Shown here piece after piece: positions 1-10,400 of a stretch of DNA of 64,000 nucleotides. Positions within the stretch are counted from its first letter, which is position 1; the number at the start of each line of letters is the position of its first letter. The notes beneath the pieces are model-generated. The model searched no databases. It was not told the DNA's origin and saw only the letters and a list, made by a program, of their open reading frames with translations. A program made the position numbers and the translations under genes. Source of the DNA: Piscicola geometra (lineage: Eukaryota; Annelida; Clitellata; Hirudinida; Piscicolidae); the NCBI GenBank assembly GCA_943735955.1, contig OX030969.1:2052087-2116086 (forward strand), written 5' to 3'.

Positions 1-274
1 TTTAACTGCGTTAAAATCTTTAACTGCGTTAAAATCTTTAACTGCGTTAAAATCTTTAACTGCGTTAAAATCTTTAACTGCGTTAAAATCTTTAACTGCG
101 TTAAAATCTTTAACTGCGTTAAAATCTTTAACTGCGTTAAAATCTTTAACTGCGTTAAAATCTTTAACTGCGTTAAAATCTTTAACTGCGTTAAAATCTT
201 CAACTGCGTTAAAATCTTTAACTGCGTTAAAATCTTTAACTGCGTTAAAATCTTTAACTGCGTTGAAATCTTCA
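1..274. repeat. 18-bp tandem repeat array
   Basis: About fifteen head-to-tail copies of the 18-mer TTTAACTGCGTTAAAATC run from the first base of the window to about 274, nearly identical, with a C-for-T change in one unit and slight decay in the last. The array probably continues to the left of the window. It is followed by GGATTGCAATGAATAA-type sequence (276-296) whose inverse occurs at 376-398, so the array may abut or belong to a small inverted-repeat element. No coding content. Confidence 0.95.
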
Positions 275-474
275 ATTACGGATTGCAATGAATAATTGTC
301 AATTTATTTATTTGTTTTTTTAAAAAATGTTAATTTTATATTTTATTTACAGAAAAAGAGTATAAATTGGCATTTATTCATTGCAATCCGCAATCCTCCC
401 AACCAGCAAATCTGCGTTTCATGAACAACTTAAATCGAGTCAGGGAAGATTTAATCATAATTAAAATATTAACT

Positions 475-2245
475 CTTAAAGTAGCAACCCCAATCGATTT
501 TTAAAACTTGTTCATTTAAAAAAATTGAAACGCTTAAATTGTAGATTTTGATTGACTGATTTTAAATACGTTAACCAAATTTTAATTTGTTTGTTTAAAA
601 AAAAGTTATACCTATTTTAAAATTTAAAAAGAGCACATTTTTTGTACAGTTTTTACGTCATAATCTATAAGCAATTCACGGCCCCCTCACAAAACAGAAA
701 TTTTGTTTTTTGTCATAACTTTTGTTTTTTTCTTCTTATATTGTTGAAAATCACTAGTTTTATTTAATTTGATATAAGGAATCAGAATTAAAAGTTAAAA
801 GAATAATATCTTTAAAAATGATAAAGTTATTAACATTTTAAAAGCTTCACTTATGGAACAAATCAACTTTTACTTAGTTTATTCTTATTAATTATTATAT
901 ACTTTTGTAAGGTTTGAATTAATTAGCTATTTGTTTCTAAGGAATCTAAAATTAAAATAATTTAGCCTTATATCTATTAGCAATGTTCTCAATGAATGAA
1001 AAAAACTGTTTAAATACGTTTATTCAATGTGCAAAGGCTGAAACTAATATTTAATCAATTGTTCAATCAAAAAAAAAAATTGGCATTATACCTACCATAC
1101 AGTTTTTAATAGTTTCATGTTCTTCAATAAACAAATGTCTTTTAGAAATACTATAGTTAGGGGCCTTTATTTTACATAAAACAAATTTTTTCGAGACATT
1201 CTGTTTTTCTTCTCTTGCTGGCCATTGATAATAACCAGGTTTCTTGGACGGATTAAGAAACTTCACAACTTTTTTCGCAAAAGTTGTGTAGCTCTAGCAC
1301 AACTCCTTTGCTTAGAGATTTTTCTTGTTTTAATAATCTAGTTTTAATATTTTGACATGAGATGCCAAGGGCTTCACACATAGGACCAGGGAAAGTCATT
1401 GTTAAAAGGCCTGTATGTAAAATTATGAAGTCTAAAAGTTGTTAGTGAATAGTAAATGTTATTAATTAAAAATATTAAATCTTTAAAACTTAAATTAAAA
1501 TAAAATATTCACTTACAAATCAAGAAAACAAATTAAGTTAGTTAAACGAAATATCCTGTACTATTGCAATTGAAATTCAATTATTGAATGTGTAGCAGAC
1601 GAAAAAAAATTCAGAGATGTGCTGACTTACAATTTTAACTTAATAACTTTTCAATTTTGTGTTAAGTCGAAAGCATGTACACTTTAAAATCTATTTCGCA
1701 TACTTAAAAAATGTTTTTTTAAATCTTTTTTTACAGAATTTTATTGAGTATAACTTATACTTGTTTAATAACTTTCTTAAGTAAAAACTATCTTTTTTGA
1801 TTCCCGAATTACTTAATTTAAAGCTTTGCCTCGAGTTTTCTGGTTTCTCACTTAATATTTATTCAACTTAAGAAAAATATAATTATAGATTATTTAAAGA
1901 CGAATCTAATTATATATAATTCAATATTATATGTAATTTTTTGGTTAGCGAATTAAGAAATGAATAAGTACGTATAAAAAGTAGCAGTCCCTAAATTATA
2001 GCTTTTTACTGTTACGCTAGATTCAAGGGATATTTTGATGATAATCCTTTTATTTGAAAGCTTACATAATATATAATTTATTGATAAAATACTCATTTAA
2101 AAGATAATAAAATTGTCTTTCATGCACTTGCTTTTTTATTTCGATAGAATAACGCATAACTTAAATTTTAAGACTTTTCTATAATTTTACTGTAAAACGT
2201 CACTTTTGCTCATTAGCATAAGTCGATTGGGGTTGCTACTTAAAG
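475..2245. mobile_element. Inverted-repeat-bounded element, 1.77 kb, family unknown
   Basis: A perfect 23-bp inverted repeat bounds this AT-rich segment: CTTAAAGTAGCAACCCCAAT plus CGA at 475-497 and its reverse complement at 2223-2245. Such spacing is typical of a DNA transposon. I cannot see a clear target-site duplication. The interior is mostly AT-rich non-coding DNA; the only protein-like stretch is on the minus strand near 1063-1400. The superfamily cannot be assigned by eye. Confidence 0.6.
1063..1400 (-). pseudogene. Decayed ORF inside the 475-2245 element, unknown protein
   Basis: The minus strand reads as a 67-residue open frame (1063-1266; contains KFLNPSKKPGYYQWPAREEK) preceded in other frames by a segment with the look of coding sequence (CEALGISCQNIKTRLLKQEK, about 1310-1390) but with stops between. 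This could be the remains of a transposase or DNA-binding protein of the surrounding element. I do not recognise the family and the match to real coding sequence is an inference from composition and position only. Confidence 0.25.
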
Positions 2246-2847
2246 ATATAATACCTCATTCATGTCTTTATAAGATTGAAGTATTAAACTTGTTTCAAAT
2301 AACGGCCATTTGAAAATAAAATTTGATTGATGTTTTTTAAAATTATTAAAAATATAAAATATATGAAACGTTAAAAAAAGTGATAAACGTCAATATATCT
2401 TTCGATTTCAAAACGAAGATGAACATCTGTTTAAACATTGAAAAATGAGTAATTGAAATGATTTAATAAATAAATGAAAATAACCTTCTGACCTTACTAC
2501 GTGAGTTTCAATCGATTAACATTCTAACACGAGTGATAAAAATCATTTATTAAAAAAAAGAAGTTTAAATGTATTTGTGTGAAACGTATTCTATGTACGT
2601 GTTCAATGAACACTGTTCGTATAATTAAGTTATATAGTTCATATTAAACATAAAACTACATCTTGTAATGTGCACACACAACACTCATACACACAAATAG
2701 TTTATATAAGATGATGATTGCCTGTGTGATCAGAGCTTACTTTTTCCTGCTTCAGGTACCCACTGCACCTAGATGCGGATCAGTTTGTATAATTATTTTC
2801 AATGAGTAGGAATGGCAGGGTTTCAAACTCAGCACCAGCTGTCTTCT

Positions 2848-2857
2848 CTATATATAA
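2848..2857 (+). promoter_or_regulatory. TATA box of the C-type lectin gene
   Basis: CTATATATAA lies 32 bp upstream of the lectin start codon at 2889. A TATA box at this distance implies transcription starting only a few bases before the ATG, so the 5' UTR would be very short. The placement next to a signal-peptide ATG supports it; no transcript evidence is available. Confidence 0.5.
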
Positions 2858-2888
2858 CCCATAAAGGACTCTCAACCTCCCCTCAGAC

Positions 2889-3807
2889 ATGACCCCCTTC
2901 AAGTTGATTGCTTGTTTCCTGCTTGTGTGTCTTTGTGAAGCGGCCAGCCAAGCCACAGGTTACCACGCCATCATTCGCTTGCTTCATTGTGAAAAGCCAC
3001 TTCTTCATGCTTTCTAATTAGATTCAAACATCGAAACATAATCGTGAATTCATTTGGCAGTTTGTCCGCCAAACTTTCTAAAGGTTGGTGAAGGCTGCTA
3101 CATGGTCAGCCGACAGAAGAATAACTGGAACAGGACACAGAGTTTTTGTACAAAGAGCGGAGGATATTTGTTACAGATCACTAATGATGGAGTAATCACT
3201 GACCTGAATGCATTGAAGAAAATGAATCCTCCAGCAGCAAAGAAAAAAGGGATTCAGTTTGATGGTAATATTTTTAAACAAGGCATAAAGTATTGAAAAT
3301 TTATATTTAATAACTTATGATTTATTGACTCGTATGAACTTCTGAGCCACTTAGGCTGAGATTTGTATTCGCGCCGATGGCTACTAGGTTACATTCGAAT
3401 CAGGAACCTCAAGTCAAAGTCGCTAAGCACTCAGTTATTTGTTCACTTTACTTATAATTATAATAATATTAATTATTATTAACCTAAGTCATATGCTTTC
3501 AGTCTTTTGTCCAACTTACTGGGTAGGTGGCCGAGCGTGCAAACACGGATTTATATGGATGAACGAAGCATATGTACATCACCCAGACGTTGGGTATTAC
3601 GTACCTTCAAGATGCACAATGCCCAAGTCACCCATAAACATCGAAAAAAAGTACTGGAAAGCTGGAGAACCAAACAATGGAAGACAAGAATTTTGCGCAG
3701 AAATGGACAGCAGTTTCAAATTGAACGATCAAGTTTGTACTGAGCTTCGTTGTTTTGTATGCCAGGCAGACCCGACGGTTGAAGAGAGCGCTGTCACTGC
3801 CCCCTGA
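2889..3807 (+). CDS. Secreted C-type lectin (3 exons)
   Basis: Exons 2889-2958, 3061-3264 and 3503-3807 join in phase (1,1) into a 192-residue protein ending at TGA 3805-3807. Exon 1 encodes a signal peptide (MTPFKLIACFLLVCLCEA). Exons 2-3 are one C-type lectin domain: CPPNF-(x)-GEGCYMVSRQKNNW, a SFC motif, then WVGGR, the EPN sugar-binding triplet within GEPNN, CAEM, and the final FVC. The usual WND calcium motif reads LND, and spacing between WVGG and EPN is long. EPN suggests mannose-type specificity in the family; actual binding is unknown. All introns are GT-AG. Intron 2 carries a tRNA-derived SINE-B. A TATA box lies upstream and AATAAA at 3857-3862 downstream. Likely a secreted recognition or mucus protein. 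Confidence 0.88.
3325..3445 (-). mobile_element. SINE-B copy in lectin intron 2
   Basis: On the minus strand a tRNA-like head is visible: AACTGAGTGCTTAGCGACTT (A-box region) and TTCCTGATTCGAATG (B box). The same layout recurs at 13771-13922. It sits wholly inside the second intron of the lectin gene, antisense to it. Confidence 0.5.
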
Positions 3808-3856
3808 AGATGCCTCAAGTTGGACATAGGAGCATTTTAACTTTAAAAGAACTTTT

Positions 3857-3862
3857 AATAAA
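3857..3862 (+). promoter_or_regulatory. Poly(A) signal of the lectin gene
   Basis: AATAAA 50 bp after the lectin stop codon, the canonical animal polyadenylation hexamer, in the right place and strand. Confidence 0.55.
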
Positions 3863-4447
3863 TACTTATTTGGAAATTTTGATAGCATTGTAACTATATA
3901 TTCAAGACAATGAAAAATTGATTTAATAAAATCATAAAACGCAGTGAGGTGTTTTAAATTTGTTTTTATATTCGAAAAATCATAATTTAGGACATGCGTT
4001 TTGATGATGATGATGATGATGAACACACGGAGGGAAGTGAGATGGTTCATCAATGTTGATAATTTACCATAATTTTTTTTAGGCATTTAACTTCTCGACT
4101 TTAATGTTTGTATTTGAGACCATTTTATTAATTACTTACTCATCTTATAATATTATTTTCGTTACGAAGTTCTTTCAATACTTAACATGAGTTGTTTCTT
4201 TACTCCCAGAGGCTTATTTTAGTATTCGTTTAATTTCGTGTTACAAAACTGGGACTAATTTGTGCATATGAGACGCTAGAGAATTAGGAAGATCAAATAT
4301 AACGTCTTGCTCAAAATATTTTGTTGTTCAAAATGTTTTTTATTTCGGAACGTCAAGCTCTGAATTCGCAAGAGTCTTGTTGAGACTTGAAGCTAACAAT
4401 CATTTTTGATAATTAAACTCTAATATATCATCTACTTCATTCAAAAA

Positions 4448-7400
4448 ATGGTTAATTTAGTTGGGAAGGCGTTATTGCTGTTTTCCACTTTTTTCTTCTT
4501 TGAGATTCAAGCAAAAATAATCGGGAAAGAGGTTTGTCCACGAATTTATCGTTAATTTGAATTTTGTTTCTTTTTCTTTTGAGTATGCACTATTAACTTT
4601 TTGAACGCCAGCACAATGAGCATTCAACTCCCTTCACAGAACTTCTTAGAAGAAGTCGACAACAAAAATCAGTTAGAATCTGTAGAGAAAAGCGATTTAT
4701 CTGAAGATGAAGCCACAAGCGCAGACGAAACTGTTCAGAACTCTACCGGTATGCCCATATCTGAAGACCCTGAAGATCCTGGAGAAGATGAGAACCTGTA
4801 TGCATGCTTTACCAGCTTCACTTGATTTCACTACAAACATATTCATGCGCTAAGGTGTGGAAATCCGGACATGGAAAAAACGAATGACCCGAATGCTCCT
4901 CGATCTTACACGTTTAAGGAAGGGAAGTGGATAAATCACAAAGTTACTTGGAAGTTTGTTAAACACTTTTTATGCATTAAAGTACATGGTGCTTGAAATT
5001 GTTTTTTATTTGAATCATAGCTCAGATCCGTCACTATCAACAGAATAGAAGTTCCAAGTTGGAAAATTCGTTACCGAGACTTTTTGCAAGCCATCGAACA
5101 AGCCTTCGACATTTGGGCGCAGCATGTCGACCTAACGTTTGAACAGGTGCCAAAAGCTCGGATGAATGAACAAGATAGTAAATGTCTTTTTATAACACCA
5201 AGTCAATATATTCTTGAAGTATAATCAATATGGTCAAACGCAGCCATAGTTACACTCCTTCCATTTTACTTTGCATGTTTGATATAATTATAATCATTAT
5301 AATATAAATCATTATAATATGAATCATTATAATATAAATCATTATAATATGAATCATTATAATATAAATCATTATAATATAAATCATTATAATAAAAATC
5401 ATTATAATATAAATCATTATAATATGAATCATTATAATATAAATCATTATAATATAAATCATTATAATAAAAATCATTATAATACAAATCGTTATAATAT
5501 ATATCATTATAACATAAATCATTATAATATGAATCATTATAATATAAATCATTATAATATAAATCATTATAACATAAATCATTATAAAATAAATCATTAT
5601 AAAATAAATCATTTTAACATAAATCATTATAATATATATCATTTTAACATAAATCATTATAAATAAATCATTATAACATAAATCATTTTAACATAAATCA
5701 TTTTAAAATAAATCATTATAACATAAATCATTTTAACATAAATCATTATAATATAAATCATTATAACATAAATCATTTTAATATAAATCATTATAATATA
5801 AATAATTATAATAACAATCATTATAATAACAATCATTATAATAACAATCATTATAATATAAATCATTATAATAACAATCATTATAATAACAATCATTATA
5901 ATATAAATCATTATAATAACAATCATTATAATAACAATCATTATAATAACAATCATTATAATAACAATCATTATAATAACAATCATTATAATAACAATCA
6001 TTATAATAAAAATCATTATAATAACAATCATTATAATAAAAATCATTATAATAACAATCATTATAATAACAATCATTATAATAACAATCATTATAATAAC
6101 AATCATTATAATAACAATCATTATAATAACAATCATTATAATAACAATCATTATAATAACAATCATTATAATAACAATCATTATAATAACAATCATTATA
6201 ATAACAATCATTATAATAACAATCATTATAATAACAATCATTATAATAACAATCATTATAATAACAATCATTATAATAACAATCATTATAATAACAATCA
6301 TTATAATAACAATCATTATAATAACAATCATTATAATAACAATCATTATAATAACAATCATTATAATAACAATCATTATAATAACAATCATTATAATAAC
6401 AATCATTATAATAACAATCATTATAATAACAATCATTATAATAACAATCACTATAATAACAATCATTATAATAACAATCATTATAATAACAATCATTATA
6501 ATAACAATCATTATAATAACAATCATTATAATAACAATCATTATAATAACAATCATTATAATAACAATCATTATAATAACAATCATTATAATAACAATCA
6601 TTATAATAACAATCATTATAATAACAATCATTATATTAACAATCATTATAATAACAATCATTATAATAACAATCATTATAATAACAATCATTATAATATA
6701 AATATATTATGGTCCTGCACTCAAATGAGTAAAAGTTATTCGGGTATATTTTAATGAATGAATTTATCTTTTATTTTGATAACTTATATTTTTTGTGTAT
6801 TATGTTTTATTAATTATAATTATCAATTTAATTAAGAAAAAAGTTTTTTATATTCTATTACATCCATTTAAACCTTAACCTTAACCCTAACTTTAACCCT
6901 AACCTTAACCTAATCCAAAACTTAACCTTAATTTCAAACCTAACTTTAACCCTGAACTTAACCTCAATCTTAACCCTAACTTCGAGGGTGCAAACAGCGA
7001 AAAATGCTGAGGGGTTCAACTTTGGTGATATACCGCCGCTGTTGCGTTTTCGCAACATCAATTTTTTAATTTTTTTACTGTTTTGAAACCTAGTTTTTCC
7101 ACATTTTGTAAACAATAAATATGAATTTTAATTTCATCAGTTGAATTTGTTAATTTTTATATTTATAAAATTTTATTTCCTGTTAACATTTAACCTTTCT
7201 CAAAACAATCTTTCCTCGCTTAGGAAATTTTTCAATTTTTTTTTCGATTTTAGTATTTGTAAAAATTTTAATTTTTATTTCGGGTGATAGTTAATACTTA
7301 AATTTTTTATTATTATTTGAAAAACTTTTACAAGTTTTCAATGCATTTAAAATTCAATGCTGCGTGTTCGCAACTTTGAGTTAATATGATATCATATGAT

Positions 7401-10400
7401 TTTCAATAAGCTTAGTCATTTATTACAATATTAATTATAAAAATAATAAAATTATTATTTAAATGTTAAGGTACTATGAAATTTATAAAATTAACATTCA
7501 AATTTGCATTTTGTAGATGAATTTTGATTTTATATTTTGACAATTTTTTTTCACACGCAAATGCTTCACATTTGAAGATTGTGTTAAAAAAATCTAATTT
7601 TCTCGCCTCTCATAGATTGATTATAAAATTAAATAAAGATAACTTTCGTCGTCAGTGTCGTCTTTGAAAAGCACGACAGTTTATGAATGTGCTGTTGTAA
7701 TTGACATTAAATAAATGGGCTAAATCAAAACTTCCAATTATAATTAATAAAGAATTTAAAATAGTTTATTAATATAAAAAAAGAAAAACTACCAACTAAT
7801 TTAAATAGAATTCTTAGAATGACGTCATCATTTTTAAACTAAGGAAAAAATTATATATAAAAGTTTGATATGAGATCTCAAACAGTCTATAATTCTTGTA
7901 AATATTTATTTTAAACTAAATTTTGAGTTTTTCCCAGTTATAAAATACTTTTCAATCAGTTTGTAAAAATCTTTTACTGAAAGATGTGCAGTAGCTGTTT
8001 TGGTTGCAGATATTCTCAAATAAGCTTTGCACACGACAAGCAGACACAGTCGTCTTAAGATGAATTTTAATAAGCTGATCTTTAAAAGATACTCTTTCTT
8101 CATCTTATGAAGTAACTGGCAGAGTCAGAGCAACATCGAACATATAATGCAACTCGGACTGAAGGCTTGTGGCTCAAAAGAGTTCTTGCAGTTCGATACA
8201 TGCAATGAGATCAGACTGATCCACACGTAAACTTGTTGATGTGATTTTGAGCTGTCTTTGCACAGTTTCAGCATCCTTTCCATGAAGGTTGCAGAATTCC
8301 GAAAGCTCGGGAGTTATTATGCCCTTCTGCGTTGTTCTATATATACTGTGTCATGGCGAGAAAAATTTAAATATGATAAGTGTAGAGATTTAAAAGTGTA
8401 GTTAAGGTCTAATGGTGTTCTATTTTTTCCGAGAATTTGTGGCGTGTTAGTGTTGTTTTAGTGGGATCTCTGTGTTCTGTGTTGATATACAAAATGTTTT
8501 GTGAGATGATGGCCATTAAGAGAACATATTTTTGTCCTATGGCATATTGAAAAACCCATTACTCCCAGCCCCCCCCTCTCCCCCTTAATCCTAAACTTAA
8601 CCTTAAGTTATTAACGCATACTGTCCTTTTTTAATGACAGCAATAAAAAGTTTTTTTATAATAGTTATCTTGATTATATTTATTATCTTTGCAACTAATC
8701 CAGTCCTATATAAACTGAAGTCTTTGTTGAAAAAAATTTTGTCATTTGAAATTGATAGATTGTTTCGATATTCGGATTTTTCAAGGCGATAACTAAATTT
8801 TTTGTGTTTTTGTCATGGCTCATGAAAAAAAGTTAGTTATAATTTTATTTAATGTCTACCATTCATAATGTATAATATTATTTTATTTTTATTCATTCTT
8901 ATATCTTATTTTAAAATAAATTTCATTTTACATGTAATATTATTTCCAAAAACGGTGTTTTATTGAGTGTCCTTTTTTAAAGACACTATGCAGTAATACA
9001 GATGGTAAAAACAATTATTTTCAGATTCGCTCTTCATGAAGTCCTTAGTATTTTGGAAGATGACAATGATTTCTTCTCAGCTGATACAGTTCTAATAGTT
9101 CAAACGACAAATCAAAATTTGAAAACATGTCTTTCATCACATTGTTTAATTAATTTTTTTATGTAACAGTCATCAAGTTGATAACTATACAGTATAGCTA
9201 GATTGTGTCCATGGTCGCTTTGTTCGCAGTAAATCCTGCGGTTTGCAAAAGGAGCAAACCTGAAAGCATAATTATAGCCTATACTCATTCTTTCAGGCAA
9301 TCAATCAATCAATCAAATAAATTTCTATAGCGCTCTACCCTCAAAATCAAGAGACTATGTTCCTATGGCAAACCGCAGGATGTATTGCGAACAAAGCGAC
9401 CATGGACACAATCTAGCTGTAAGCAATGCTATAACTGTCAACAGATTTGAATAATTATTAAGATATTTTCATTGCAATGACAATGAGAAAATTAATAAAT
9501 TAGACAGAATGGGCAAAGTGCATCCATTATTTGATGCTATGAATGACAGATTTTACAAATTTTAGCCCAAAGAATGTCATTTGGCAATTGATGAATCAAT
9601 CGTGTCATATTATGGGAGGCATTCATCAAAAAAACTTATCAGAGGGAAACCTATAAGGTTTGGGAATACAGTTTGGCGTCTAAATAATAGGCTTGGTTAT
9701 TTGGTAAACCCATATCAAGGAGCATCAGAAGAGTGCAACAGCGATTTAGGCCTTGGTGGATCGGTGGTATTCAAACTTAGTCAAATTGGAGATGGGCAAA
9801 AAAGATGTTTGCAATGTGGAAAGAAAGTGCAAAAGAAATGCCTTAAATGTAATGTAGCTTTACATTTGGAGTGCTTCAGCATCTACCACGAATCGTAATT
9901 GCCGTCATTAGCAATGCATAGTGTCCTTTTTTAAGGACATTTTTTATTTTTATCATAACTTTTTTTGTATAAAATATTTCAGAATAATTTTTTGATTTTA
10001 TTTTTTAGAATCAGTTTTTCAATTAAATGTAAAAAAATTAGTTAATTCCTTTGAGTCAGGCGTTAATGGGTTAATCTTAACCCTAACCCATGTCTATAAA
10101 TATTTTTTACAAATTAAATATTAATAATATTTTTCTTACAAATAAAAAATAAAATATCAATCATACTTAATTTATCAAAAATTCTAAAAAGGGACCATGG
10201 ATCGCAAAAACCACATACCGAGTGCTAATCGTTAGGTTACTGAAAGAATAAATAAAAACGTCTTAATATAAGTTTATGTTACGCTAAAGAACGAAAATAT
10301 TGTTAAAATATAATTTAAAATAAATTAAAATTGAAATTCAACTAAAAGATCTGAAAAAATAGGTTTTTAATTAATAAATTCATTTATTAAAAAATACGCC

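Larger units (their letters stand above)
8603..10074 (+). mobile_element. piggyBac element, decayed copy
   Basis: Flanked by TTAA at 8603-8606 and 10071-10074 with the piggyBac-like ends (C/G)TTATTAACGCATACTGTCC and GGCGTTAATGGG. Very similar to the copy at 42792-44595. The palindrome TGTCCTTTTTTAAGGACA, with small changes, occurs at 8622-8639, 8968-8985 and 9922-9939. Only pieces of the transposase remain. Inside lies an inverted duplication (9112-9300 versus 9355-9440) with an ATCA-tailed short repeat at its centre. Confidence 0.85.

Noticed and set aside
1..274. CRISPR-like array
   Set aside because: Direct repeats without unique spacers, in animal DNA; it is a plain tandem repeat. The same holds for 18288-18523 and 50772-50975.
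5657..6691. 344-codon minus-strand open frame of IIMIV repeats
   Set aside because: It is the 15-bp satellite read as protein; all three stop-free frames exist for the same reason, with no start context or non-repeat part.
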